A stretch of 64,000 nt of DNA from Streptomyces kronopolitis (GCF_014646275.1 NZ_BMND01000014.1:1-64000), one strand, 5' to 3'. Numbered from the stretch's first letter, positions 53,373 to 61,911 are shown. Program-made: numbers and translations. Notes: generated by a model not told the origin, from the letters alone.

Positions 53373-54344
53373 TCAGTCCAGCTGAACGGTTGGCTCCTCC
53401 GGCGCCTGGGCGGCGGCCGCCTGCCGCAGCGCCGCCAGCACCCGGGCGAGCCCCGGCGCCCCTTCCGCGCCGCGCCGGACGGCGGCGATCACATGCCGCC
53501 GCGGCCGGTCGGCGCGCAGCACCCGCAGCGCCACTCCCCCGGCCACCACGCCGTCCCCGGCGCCCCCGCGCGCGGCGCCGACGCCGCCCGCCCTCGCCAT
53601 CCGGGGCACCAGCGCGACGCCCATCCCCGCCGCGACCATCGCCCAGATCGCGCTCCAGTCCGCGGCGGCGTGCGCCTGCTCGGGCACGAACCCGGCGCTC
53701 TCGCACACGGTGGTGGTGATCTGCGACCAGGGGCCGCTGCTGCCGAAGATCCAGGGCTCGTCCGCCAGATCGGCCAGCCGCAGCCCCGGCTCGGCCGCCA
53801 GCCGGTGGCCGGCCGGCAGCGCCACGTCCAGCGGGTCGGCCAGCAGCGAGACCCGGCTGAACCGGGGATCGCGCGGGGTGGGGGCGTGCGCCGCCAGGGA
53901 CAGCGCCAGGTCCACGCTGCCGTGTGCCAGCAGCTCGTACGCGGCCTCCGCCTCCGCCTCCCGCACGGCGACCGCGAGCCCCGGGTGGCTGCGGCGCAGC
54001 TCCTGGACGGCGGGCACCACCAGCGCGGGAATGGCGGTGGCGAACGCGCCGACCCGCACCCGGCCCGCCTCGCCCCGCAGATGGCCGAGCAGCGCGGCGT
54101 CCGCGCGCTCCAGCTCGGCGAAGACCGCGTCGGCGTGCCGCAGCACCAGCTGCGCGGCGTCGGTCAGCCGCACCCGCCGGCCGTGGGCCTCCAGCAGCGT
54201 CACCCCGAGCGCCCGGGCCAGCCCGGTCAGCTGCTGGGAGACCGCGGAGGGCGTCATGTGCAGCGCCTCGGCGGTCGCGGTGACCGTGCCCCGCTCCTGG
54301 AGGGTGCGCAGGATGTGCAGCTTCTTGAGGTCCCAGTCGGCCAT
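53373..54344 (-). CDS. LysR family transcriptional regulator
   Basis: A 323-residue regulator. The N-terminal winged helix-turn-helix is MADWDLKKLHILRTLQERGTVTATAEALHMTPSAVSQQLTGL, and the effector domain follows (VRVGAFATAIPALVVPAVQEL, LADEPWIFGSSGPW, AGMGVALVPRMA). The region around residues 258-275 is Gly/Ala-rich and looks like a small expansion. The ATG at 54344 is the start; the upstream MTAPADAYAAR extension is not conserved in form. It is read in the same direction as the allantoicase gene 91 bases downstream, which makes allantoin metabolism one candidate target, but most LysR proteins control a divergent gene, and none is present here. Confidence 0.92.
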   Translation of the reverse strand: MADWDLKKLHILRTLQERGTVTATAEALHMTPSAVSQQLTGLARALGVTLLEAHGRRVRLTDAAQLVLRHADAVFAELERADAALLGHLRGEAGRVRVGAFATAIPALVVPAVQELRRSHPGLAVAVREAEAEAAYELLAHGSVDLALSLAAHAPTPRDPRFSRVSLLADPLDVALPAGHRLAAEPGLRLADLADEPWIFGSSGPWSQITTTVCESAGFVPEQAHAAADWSAIWAMVAAGMGVALVPRMARAGGVGAARGGAGDGVVAGGVALRVLRADRPRRHVIAAVRRGAEGAPGLARVLAALRQAAAAQAPEEPTVQLD

Positions 54345-54428
54345 GCGGGCAGCGTACGCATCCGCCGGCGCGGTCACCGGGCACCGCGGGGCCGCGGCGG
54401 GGACGCACCCCGGCCGCGGCCGGCCGGT

Positions 54429-55406
54429 TCAGCCGCGCCTGGCCTGGCGGCGGGCGAGGATGGCCGCCTGCCGCTCGTCGAACTTCCGCGCCTGGCCGTC
54501 CAGGCCGTCCATGAACAGCCCCAGCTCCTCCTGCGCCGCGAGTCCGACCGGGCCCAGGCCGCTGATCTCCAGCACCTTCAGATAGCGCAGCACGGGCTGG
54601 AGCACGTCGTCGTGGTGGATGCGCAGGTTGTAGATGCCGCCGAGCGCCATCCGGGCCGCCGACCGCTCGAAGCCGGGCATGCCGTGGCCGGGCATCCGGA
54701 AGCCGGTGACGACGTCGCGCACCGCGCTCATGGTCTGGTCGGGCGCCATCTCGAAGGCCGCACCCAGGAGGTTGCGGTAGAAGATCATGTGGAGGTTCTC
54801 GTCGGTGGCGATCCGGGCGAGCATCCGGTCGCAGACCGGGTCGCCGGAGTGGTGCCCGGTGTTGCGGTGCGAGATCCGGGTGGCCAGCTCCTGGAAGGCG
54901 ACGTACGCCACCGAGTGCAGCATGCTGTGCGCGTTGTCGGACTCGAAGCCCTCCGACATGTGGGCCATGCGGAACCGCTCCAGCTCCTCCGGGTCCACGG
55001 CCCGGCTGGTGAGCAGGTAGTCACGCATCACGATGCCGTGCCGGCCCTCCTCCGCGGTCCAGCGGTGCACCCAGGTGCCCCAGGCGCCGTCCCGGCCGAA
55101 GAGGGTGGCGATCTCGTGGTGGTAGCTGGGGAGGTTGTCCTCGGTGAGGAGGTTGACCACCAGCGCGATCCGGCCGATGTCGCTGACCTTGGACTGCTCC
55201 GGGGCCCAGGCCTCGCCCTCCATGACGCCGGGGAAGTTCCGCCCGTCGCTCCACGGGACGTACTCGTGCGGCATCCACTCCTTGGCGACCTTCAGGTGCC
55301 GGTTGAGTTCCTTTTCGACGACCTCTTCGAGTGCGTACAGAAGCTGAGCGTCGCTCCAGGCGGTCTGGCCGCGCTCTCCGTTATGGCGGGCGGGGGCGAT
55401 GGTCAC
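54429..55406 (-). CDS. Acyl-ACP desaturase (stearoyl-ACP desaturase family)
   Basis: A 325-residue soluble di-iron desaturase introducing a double bond into acyl-ACP. Iron-ligand motifs are EEGRH in WTAEEGRHGIVMRDYL and DENLH in IATDENLHMIFYRNLL, with further Glu ligands in LLTEDNLPSYHHEI. It resembles mycobacterial DesA-type proteins. The GTG at 55406 has AGGAG 9 bases ahead. Two perfect 18-bp palindromes lie directly in front of it and almost certainly serve a dedicated regulator. It has no ferredoxin or reductase gene beside it. It adjusts membrane fluidity. Confidence 0.94.
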   Translation of the reverse strand: MTIAPARHNGERGQTAWSDAQLLYALEEVVEKELNRHLKVAKEWMPHEYVPWSDGRNFPGVMEGEAWAPEQSKVSDIGRIALVVNLLTEDNLPSYHHEIATLFGRDGAWGTWVHRWTAEEGRHGIVMRDYLLTSRAVDPEELERFRMAHMSEGFESDNAHSMLHSVAYVAFQELATRISHRNTGHHSGDPVCDRMLARIATDENLHMIFYRNLLGAAFEMAPDQTMSAVRDVVTGFRMPGHGMPGFERSAARMALGGIYNLRIHHDDVLQPVLRYLKVLEISGLGPVGLAAQEELGLFMDGLDGQARKFDERQAAILARRQARRG

Positions 55407-55430
55407 GGGGGAACTCCTGGGGGGACGATG

Positions 55431-55469
55431 ACCTACGGGACCGTAGGTTTGACCTACGGCCCCGTAGGT
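55431..55469 (-). promoter_or_regulatory. Two tandem 18-bp operator palindromes before the desaturase
   Basis: ACCTACGG-N2-CCGTAGGT occurs at 55431-55448 and again at 55452-55469, with starts 21 bases apart (two helical turns), plus a further half-site TCGTAGGT at 55477-55484. They begin 25 bases upstream of the desaturase start codon. The perfect dyads and phasing are typical of TetR-type repressors. Confidence 0.8.
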
Positions 55470-55585
55470 TACGTCATCGTAGGTTAGGGCCGGTTAAACA
55501 TCCGGCCCCCGCAAACCGGGCGAAAATCGCGCGATAGCCGCCTCGCAACCCCTTTTCCACCTGCGGAAATATCCGGGAACGACAA

Positions 55586-55621
55586 AGGGCGCCGCTCGGT
55601 CTTGTAACCGAGGGGCGCCCT
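55586..55621 (-). terminator. Terminator of the small membrane-protein gene
   Basis: AGGGCGCC and GGCGCCCT, with an inner CTCGGT/ACCGAG, form 14 base pairs with one G-G mismatch and a 6-base loop; on the minus strand TTTGTC follows. It lies 28 bases after the stop of the gene at 55649. Confidence 0.8.
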
Positions 55622-55648
55622 GGGAAGCGTCGTGGTGGTGGTCCTGCG

Positions 55649-55897
55649 TCAGCCCTTGGACTTGGCCTGCTTGCGGGACTTGTCGCTCACGATGACCAGT
55701 CCGGCGATGATCAGGAAGAGCACGATGGGCATCGCGACATAGAGGCCGAGCGTCTGGATCACGCTCAGGCCCGGACCCGGGTCGTCACCGTCGTCGCGGG
55801 TGAGCGCGAACGCGGGGGACGACATCAGCAGCATCAGCGCGGTGCCGGCGGTGATGGTTCCGGCGCGCACGGCGTTCTTCTTGACCTGGTTGCTCAC
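55649..55897 (-). CDS. Small membrane protein with signal peptide, function unknown
   Basis: An 82-residue protein. A signal-like N-terminus (MSNQVKKNAVRAG then TITAGTALMLLMSSPAFALT) leads to an acidic linker DDGDDPGPG, a membrane segment LGLYVAMPIVLFLIIAGLVIVS and a basic tail (DKSRKQAKSKG). The GTG at 55897 is the start; the longer frame to 55945 is not needed. Ends outside-in. No known family was recognised, though it looks conserved in Streptomyces. It sits between the desaturase and malQ and has its own terminator. Confidence 0.75.
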   Translation of the reverse strand: MSNQVKKNAVRAGTITAGTALMLLMSSPAFALTRDDGDDPGPGLSVIQTLGLYVAMPIVLFLIIAGLVIVSDKSRKQAKSKG

Positions 55898-55972
55898 GAA
55901 GTCAACGTATCGGACGCCGCGTCGCCCCGCGCGCCCGGGGTGCACCAGCGGCCCCGACGGGCCGGCGGCGGC

Positions 55973-58183
55973 CTACCGCAGCCCGTCCGACAGCTCCCGC
56001 ATCAGCGCGTGCAGCCGTGGCGAGGCGGCCAGTTCCTCCAGGGTGTGCGGACGCCCGTCGGGGCCCGCGACCGGCAGGCGCCAGTTCGGGTACTCGTCCC
56101 ACGTCCCGGGCAGATTCTGCGGCCGCCGGTCCCCCACCGCGTCGGGCAGCCAGACGCCGATCATCCGCGCCGGGGTGCGCAGCAGGAAGCGGTGGACGGC
56201 CCGGACGGCCGCCTCCTCGTCGGCGGCGCCCTCCGGCAGCAGCCCGCGCCGCACCAACTCACCGAGCCACTCGGCGCGTTCGTACCGGGCCCGGGCGCGC
56301 TCGCGCTCCGGCGGCCCGGCGAGCAGCCCGAGCCGCTCGCGCAGCGCGACGTCCGCACCGCTCAGCCGGGCCGCGGTGGGCGGCAGATCGTGGGTGGTGA
56401 CCGTGGCGAGGCAGTCGCCGCGCCACTCGTCGGGCGCCAGGATGCGGGCGGGGGCGGCGGGTTGCGGGGCGGACACCGCGGCGGCCTCCCGGGCCGGTTC
56501 CGGGGTGACCGCCGCGCCGGGGCCGCCCGCCTCGGCCGCGGGCACCTCGGCCCGCCCGGCCTCCTCGGCCGCGCCGGGACCGTCCGCCTCCTGGGCCGCG
56601 CCGCTCCCGTAGTCCCGCTCGAACCACAGCACGGAGGTGCCCAGGACGCCCCGTTCGGCGAGCGCCTCGCGGACGCCCGGCTCGACGGTGCCCAGGTCCT
56701 CGCCGATCACCGCGGCGCCCGCGCGGTGCGCCTCCAGGGCCAGCACCGACAGCATCGCCTCGCCGTCGTAGCGGACGTAGGTGCCCTCCGTGGGCGGCCG
56801 GCCCTCCGGGACCCACCACAGCCGGAACAGGCCCATCACATGGTCGATCCGCAGCGCACCGGCGTGCCGCAGCAGCCCGCGCAGCAGCTCGCGGTAGGGG
56901 GCGTACCCGGTGGCGGCCAGGGCGTCCGGGCGCCAGGGCGGCAGCCCCCAGTCCTGGCCGCGGGCGTTGAAGGCGTCCGGCGGCGCCCCGATGGACATCC
57001 CGGCGGCGAAGGCGTCCTGCTGGGCCCAGGTGTCGGCGCCGGAGGGGTGGACGCCGACGGCGAGGTCGTGCACCAGCCCGATGCCCATCCCGGCCTCCCG
57101 CGCGGCCCGTTGCGCGTCGGACAGCTGCTGGTCGGTGTACCAGGCGAGCCGGCAGTGGAAGTCGATCCGGTCCAGCAGCCGCGGCCGCAGCCGGGCGACC
57201 CCCTCGGCCCGCGGGTCCCGTAACCCCGCGGGCCAGCCGCGCCAGTCGGAGCCGTGCCGCTCGGCGATCGCGCACCAGGTGGCGTGGTCCTCCAGGGCCC
57301 GGCCCTGTGCGGCGAGGAAGTCGTAGTACGCGGCCCGCCGGCCCGGGCTGAGCGGCACCTTCCACAGCAGCTCCAGGGCCTCGCGCTTGAGCGCCCAGAC
57401 CGCGTCCCGGTCGATCAGCGCGCCCCCTTCGAGCACCCCGGCCCGCAGCGCGGCCGCCCGCGCGCCCAGCCCGTCGGCCGCCACCCGGGCGGCACCGGTG
57501 AGCTGGGCGTACTCCGGGATGTGCGGGATCCGCAGATGGACCGGGTCGGGGAAGCGGCGCGAGGAGGGCCGGTAGGGCGACGGGTCGGTGGGCGGGCCGG
57601 GGACGGCCGCGTGCAGCGGGTTCAGCTGGACGAAGCCGGTGCCCAGGGCGCGCCCGGACCAGGCGGCGAGGTCGGCGAGGTCCCCGAGATCGCCCATGCC
57701 CCAGGACTGCCGGGACAGCAGGGAGTAGAGCTGGACCAGGAAACCGTGGCTGCGGCCGGGGGGCGCGGGCACCCGGTCGGGCGCGACGATCAGCGGGGCC
57801 TGGGCGGCCCGGCCGTCGGGTGCGCGCGCGTGCAGCGTGTGGATGCCGAGCGGCAGCCCGGCGAGGGCCGCCGGGTCGGGCGCTACCAGGTCCTGTGTGG
57901 CGCCGGCCTCGGTCTCCACCCGCAGGACACTGCCTGCGGGGAGTCCCGCGAGGTCGGGCGGCCGGCCCGGCCGGGCGACGACGGTGCGCGGCAGCAGGGC
58001 CGCGCTCCTGCCGTCCTCACAGGCGGCCAGGGCGGTACGGACGGCGTGCGGAGTCGAGGCGTCGACTCCGAGTGCGGCGAGCACGGCGACGACGGTGTCG
58101 CCGGCGATCTGGACGCTTCTGCCCGCTGCGGGTTCGTAGGAGGTCGCGATGCCGTGCAGCCGGGCGAGCCGCGCGCGGCCCAT
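55973..58183 (-). CDS. malQ: 4-alpha-glucanotransferase (amylomaltase, GH77)
   Basis: A 736-residue enzyme moving maltosyl units between alpha-1,4-glucans. GH77 landmarks are the substrate block SWGMGDLGDLADLA, ALRIDHVMGLFRLWWVPEG with the nucleophile Asp, AVIGEDLGTVEPGV with the acid/base Glu, and TTHDLPPTAARLSG with the third Asp. Residues about 526-580 (56444-56608) are an Ala/Glu/Pro-rich insertion between the last two motifs that is absent from typical MalQ. The ATG at 58183 lies 6 bases after the stop of a small repeat-bearing gene, so the two are probably co-translated. It handles maltodextrins and glycogen breakdown products. Confidence 0.95.
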   Translation of the reverse strand: MGRARLARLHGIATSYEPAAGRSVQIAGDTVVAVLAALGVDASTPHAVRTALAACEDGRSAALLPRTVVARPGRPPDLAGLPAGSVLRVETEAGATQDLVAPDPAALAGLPLGIHTLHARAPDGRAAQAPLIVAPDRVPAPPGRSHGFLVQLYSLLSRQSWGMGDLGDLADLAAWSGRALGTGFVQLNPLHAAVPGPPTDPSPYRPSSRRFPDPVHLRIPHIPEYAQLTGAARVAADGLGARAAALRAGVLEGGALIDRDAVWALKREALELLWKVPLSPGRRAAYYDFLAAQGRALEDHATWCAIAERHGSDWRGWPAGLRDPRAEGVARLRPRLLDRIDFHCRLAWYTDQQLSDAQRAAREAGMGIGLVHDLAVGVHPSGADTWAQQDAFAAGMSIGAPPDAFNARGQDWGLPPWRPDALAATGYAPYRELLRGLLRHAGALRIDHVMGLFRLWWVPEGRPPTEGTYVRYDGEAMLSVLALEAHRAGAAVIGEDLGTVEPGVREALAERGVLGTSVLWFERDYGSGAAQEADGPGAAEEAGRAEVPAAEAGGPGAAVTPEPAREAAAVSAPQPAAPARILAPDEWRGDCLATVTTHDLPPTAARLSGADVALRERLGLLAGPPERERARARYERAEWLGELVRRGLLPEGAADEEAAVRAVHRFLLRTPARMIGVWLPDAVGDRRPQNLPGTWDEYPNWRLPVAGPDGRPHTLEELAASPRLHALMRELSDGLR

Positions 58184-58189
58184 GGGTCC

Positions 58190-58459
58190 TCAGACCTCCA
58201 TGGACTCCGTGCCCATACCGGCGGCCGTCGGCTCGCTGGTCAGCGGCAGCTCGGCGGCGATCGGGACCTCGCTGGTCAGCGGCGCCGCGTCGGCGAGCGG
58301 GGGCTCGCTGGTCAGGGGCGGCTCGACGAAGCTGAAGGATCCGGAGCCGTCGAGCCCGGAATCGGGGTCGGACAACCCGTCGTACAGATCGGCCTCCATC
58401 GCCGCACCTCCCGGTTTCGCGGACAGGGCGTCGAGGAGCAGTTGAGCGGATGCGGCCAC
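58190..58459 (-). CDS. Small protein with three 12-residue C-terminal repeats, upstream of malQ
   Basis: An 89-residue protein of unknown function. It starts at a GTG at 58459 with GGGAGG 6 bases ahead (an ATG at 58477 lacks a site). The N-terminal part (AASAQLLLDALSAKPGG, then acidic MEADLYDGLSDPDSGLDGSG) is followed from residue 48 by three 12-residue units: PLTSEPPLADAA, PLTSEVPIAAEL, PLTSEPTAAGMG. Each repeat has Thr-Ser-Glu at the same place. No signal peptide or Cys is present. The malQ ATG follows 6 bases after its stop. It looks like either a small structural/regulatory protein or a multi-core precursor peptide; no modification enzyme is nearby, so the second reading is speculative. 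Confidence 0.65.
   Translation of the reverse strand: MAASAQLLLDALSAKPGGAAMEADLYDGLSDPDSGLDGSGSFSFVEPPLTSEPPLADAAPLTSEVPIAAELPLTSEPTAAGMGTESMEV
58211..58318 (-). repeat. Three 36-bp in-frame direct repeats
   Basis: A 16-base core (CTCGCTGGTCAGCGGC on the plus strand) recurs at 58232, 58268 and 58304, exactly 36 bases apart, the third copy with one change. The repeats encode the three 12-residue units of the small protein before malQ. Confidence 0.85.
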
Positions 58460-58848
58460 TGAGGGCCTCCCGTTCATCGGTAGTGGGACACGTGGGCCCT
58501 ACCCACTCGACACGGTCGCAGACGTATCTGCTCACGAAACGTGACCCACGTCACATTATGCCCTACGCAGGCGATTTGTTGGCGGGGGCCGCCGGCGGGC
58601 GCAGAGAACACGGAGGGAAAGGGGCTCGCGCCGGAAGTTCTGCGGACCTCCGGCCCTGCGGACGACCGCCCGCCGCACCGGCCGAAAACCGCCCATGAAC
58701 GGCCCTCGCGCACCCCGCCATGGCCTGGTTGACACTCTCACCGCCACAATGGTGGGCTCACCGCGAGAGCTGCCCGAAGAGGCACCGGCGGGGGACGACG
58801 GGGCACCGGCGGCACGCCGGCGGGTGAGGGACGGGACGAGGAGCAGCC
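58460..58848. other. Divergent region between the malQ-leader gene and the GH84 gene
   Basis: About 390 bases with no convincing gene. The left part holds overlapping dyads at 58532-58554 and a -10-like CATAAT on the minus strand (complement of 58556-58561) that probably belongs to the promoter of the small gene and malQ. The right part is GC-rich and contains the ribosome-binding site GAGGAG of the GH84 gene. Confidence 0.55.
58532..58554. promoter_or_regulatory. Overlapping operator dyads upstream of the malQ pair
   Basis: TCACG-AAA-CGTGA (58532-58544) and GTGAC-CCAC-GTCAC (58541-58554) share their middle half-site, so three half-sites are arrayed head to tail. They lie immediately downstream of a -10-like CATAAT for minus-strand transcription, where a bound protein would block it. 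Confidence 0.6.
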
Positions 58849-61800
58849 GTGCGAGGCCGGGGCGGATGGAGCGTCGGAAGAATCGGTAGGGGCGGCGGGG
58901 AGAGCGGCGCGGGCGCCCGGGCGCGGGTGGCGGGGACCACCGCGCTGGCCGCGGCGGTCATCGGGGGTCTGCTCGGCGGGGTGCCCAGCGCCCAGGCGGC
59001 GCCCGCGGACCCCGCCATCGGCGCCCCCGACCGGCCGGAGCAGCCGACCGGCGCGGGCACGGTGCCGGCCGTCTGGCCGCGCCCGCAGTCCCTGGAGAAG
59101 CTCGGCGAGGCCGTACCCCTGGGCGACCGGGCGGTGCTGGTGGCCGCGCCGGACACCGATCCGTACGCCCTGGACGTGCTGCGCGGGCTGCTGCGCGACG
59201 CCGGGGTCCGCACGGTCGACACCCGCGCGCCCGGCGACCGGCTGCCCGCCTCCGGGCCGGTGTTCCGGGTCGGCGGCGTGCAGGCCGCGGACGCGCTGCG
59301 GGCGCTGCGGGCGCCGGCCCGCGGGGATCTGCCCTCCGGCGGCTACCGGCTCGCCGTGGGACAGATCGCGGGCCGGGACACCGTCGCCATGGAGGGCGTC
59401 GGCCCGGACGGGCTCTTCCATGCCGCGCAGACGCTGCGCCAGCTGGTCACCGACGGTGCGCCGAAGGACACCCCGAGCGGCGGCTCGGGCCGGCAGCTGG
59501 CCTCGGTCCTCGTCCGCGACTGGCCCGGCACGGCGGTCCGCGGCACCACCGAGGGGTTCTTCGGGCAGCCCTGGAGCCGGCCGCAGCGGCTGGCCCAGCT
59601 GGACTTCATGGGGCGCACCAAGCAGAACCGCTATCTGTACGCGCCCGGCGACGATCCGTACCGCCAGGCCCAGTGGCGCGAGCCCTACCCGGCCGCGCAG
59701 CGCGCCGACTTCCGGGCGCTGGCCGAGCGGGCCCGCGCCAACCACGTCACGCTGGGCTGGGCCCTCGCCCCCGGCCAGGCGATGTGCTTCTCCTCCGAGG
59801 ACGACCTGCGGGCGCTGCGGCGCAAGGCGGACGCCATGTGGGCGCTGGGGGTGCGCGCCTTCCAGCTGCAGTTCCAGGACATCAGCTACAGCGAATGGCA
59901 CTGCGACGCGGACCGGGACGCCTTCGGCACCGGCCCGCAGGCCGCGGCGAAGGCGCAGGCCCGGGTCGCCAACGCGCTCGCCGACCACCTGGCACGCCGC
60001 CACCCCGGATCCGCGCCGCTGTCGCTGATGCCGACCGAGTACTACCAGGACGGCGCGACGCACTACCGCGGCGCGCTGTCCGACGCGCTCGACGACCGGG
60101 TGGAGGTGGCCTGGACCGGCGTGGGGGTGGTGCCGCGGACCATCACCGGCGGGGAACTGTCCGCCGCCCGCCAGGCGTTCGGCCACCCGCTGGTCACCAT
60201 GGACAACTATCCGGTCAACGACTACGCCCAGGACCGGATCTTCCTCGGCCCCTACCGCGGCCGGGAGCCGGCCGTCGCCACCGGCTCCAGGGCGCTGCTC
60301 GCCAACGCCATGCAGCAGCCGCTCGCCTCGCGCATCCCGCTGTTCACGGCCGCCGACTACGCCTGGAACCCCCGGGACTACCGCCCGGCGGAGTCCTGGG
60401 CCGCGGCCGTCGACGACCTGGCCGACGGCGACCGGCGGGCCCGGTCGGCGCTGCACGCGCTGGCCGGCAACGACGCGTCCTCGCTGCTGGACGGGGCCGA
60501 GTCCGGCTACCTCCAGCAGCTGATCGACCGCTTCTGGCGGGCCCGCGCGGCGGCGACCGACCACGGCCGGGCCGGCCGGGACGCGGAGTTCGCCGACGCC
60601 GCCAAGGCGTTGCGGGCCGCGTTCCACACCATGAGCACCGTGCCCGGCAACCTGCACTCCGACCTGGCCGCCGAGATCCGGCCGTGGGCCGAGCAGCTGG
60701 CCCGCTACGGCAGCGCCGGCGAGCTGGCCGTGGACACGCTCATGGCGCAGGCCGGGGACGACGGCGACGCCGCCTGGTCGGCGCAGCGCACGGTCCAGCG
60801 GCTGCGCACGGTGATCGGGCGCAGCCCGGCGACGGTCGGCAAGGGGGTGCTGGCGCCGTTCCTCCAGCGGGCGATGGTCGAGGCCGACGCCTGGACCGGT
60901 GCCCGCCAGGGCGCCCCCCGCCCGGACGAGGGCGCCGACCCGACGTCCCTGACGGTGCCCTTCGAGCGGGCCCGGCGGCTGGGCGCGGTCACCGCGCTGA
61001 CCGAACCGGGCCCGGGCGCCGGCGCCGTCTCCCTGGAGGCGCACATCCCGGGCGAGGGCTGGCGGCGCCTGGGCGCGCTCTCCCCGACCGGCTGGACCGA
61101 GTCGCGCACCCCCCGGCTGCGGGCCGACGCGGTCCGGCTGACCTGGGAGAAGGGCACCGACGCGCCCTCCGTGCACGCGCTCACCCCGTGGTTCGATGAC
61201 ACCCCGCCGGCCGGGCTCGAACTCTCCCGCAAGGAGACGGACGCGCCGCCCGGCGGCACCGCGACGGTGGACGCGCGGATCTTCTCCCGGCGCCCCGCCG
61301 ACGTCCACGAGAAGCTGACGGTGCAGGCCCCCAGGGGCTTCACCGTGCGGGCGCCGCAGGAGGTCACCGCGCCGCGTGGCGGCACGGCCACGGTCCGTAT
61401 CGCGGTCGGCGTCCCCGAGGACACCCGCACCGGGACGTACGAAATCCCGGTGCGCTTCCATGGCGAGGAGCAGACGCTGACCGTGCGGGTCTATCCGCGC
61501 ACCGGCGGCAGGGACCTGGCGCGCGGCACCGTCGCCACCTCCTCCGGGGACGAGACCCCCGACTTCCCGGCCTCGGCAGCCACCGACGGCGACCCGAGGA
61601 CGCGCTGGTCCTCCCCCGCCGAGGACGGCGCCTGGCTCCAGTTCGCGCTGGCCCACCCGACCCGGCTGGGCCGGCTCGTCCTGACCTGGCAGGACGCCTA
61701 TGCCGCCGGATACCGCGTGCAGGTCTCGCCGGACGGCCGCAGCTGGCGCACGGCGGCCACGGTCCGTGACGGCAAGGGCGGCCGGGAGTCCGTGCGGATG

Positions 61801-61911
61801 GACGCCAAGGACGCGCGGTTCGTCCGCATCCAGGGCGACAAGCGGGCGACCCGCTTCGGCTACTCGCTGTGGTCGGTGGAGGCCTACGCGGTCGAGGGAC
61901 CGAAGGGCTGA
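58849..61911 (+). CDS. Secreted GH84-type beta-N-acetylglucosaminidase with NEW3 and CBM32 domains
   Basis: A 1020-residue secreted protein. A signal peptide ends near residue 51 (AALAAAVIGGLLGGVPSAQA), then an N-terminal GH20b-like domain, the GH84 barrel (RGTTEGFFGQPWSRPQRL, NRYLYAPGDDPYRQAQWREPYP), a helical region, a NEW3 domain near residues 800-885 and a C-terminal F5/8-type carbohydrate-binding domain. In place of the paired catalytic Asp-Asp of GH84, the motif reads FQLQFQDIS: Gln343-Asp344. The GTG at 58849 has GAGGAG about 6 bases ahead. It probably acts on extracellular N-acetylglucosamine polymers or glycans. Confidence 0.9.
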   Translation: MRGRGGWSVGRIGRGGGESGAGARARVAGTTALAAAVIGGLLGGVPSAQAAPADPAIGAPDRPEQPTGAGTVPAVWPRPQSLEKLGEAVPLGDRAVLVAAPDTDPYALDVLRGLLRDAGVRTVDTRAPGDRLPASGPVFRVGGVQAADALRALRAPARGDLPSGGYRLAVGQIAGRDTVAMEGVGPDGLFHAAQTLRQLVTDGAPKDTPSGGSGRQLASVLVRDWPGTAVRGTTEGFFGQPWSRPQRLAQLDFMGRTKQNRYLYAPGDDPYRQAQWREPYPAAQRADFRALAERARANHVTLGWALAPGQAMCFSSEDDLRALRRKADAMWALGVRAFQLQFQDISYSEWHCDADRDAFGTGPQAAAKAQARVANALADHLARRHPGSAPLSLMPTEYYQDGATHYRGALSDALDDRVEVAWTGVGVVPRTITGGELSAARQAFGHPLVTMDNYPVNDYAQDRIFLGPYRGREPAVATGSRALLANAMQQPLASRIPLFTAADYAWNPRDYRPAESWAAAVDDLADGDRRARSALHALAGNDASSLLDGAESGYLQQLIDRFWRARAAATDHGRAGRDAEFADAAKALRAAFHTMSTVPGNLHSDLAAEIRPWAEQLARYGSAGELAVDTLMAQAGDDGDAAWSAQRTVQRLRTVIGRSPATVGKGVLAPFLQRAMVEADAWTGARQGAPRPDEGADPTSLTVPFERARRLGAVTALTEPGPGAGAVSLEAHIPGEGWRRLGALSPTGWTESRTPRLRADAVRLTWEKGTDAPSVHALTPWFDDTPPAGLELSRKETDAPPGGTATVDARIFSRRPADVHEKLTVQAPRGFTVRAPQEVTAPRGGTATVRIAVGVPEDTRTGTYEIPVRFHGEEQTLTVRVYPRTGGRDLARGTVATSSGDETPDFPASAATDGDPRTRWSSPAEDGAWLQFALAHPTRLGRLVLTWQDAYAAGYRVQVSPDGRSWRTAATVRDGKGGRESVRMDAKDARFVRIQGDKRATRFGYSLWSVEAYAVEGPKG

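Noticed and set aside
58190..58459. Lanthipeptide or lasso-peptide precursor
   Set aside because: There is no Cys, no recognisable leader motif and no LanM/LanKC or lasso B/C gene in the window; a multi-core precursor of another type is left only as a speculation.
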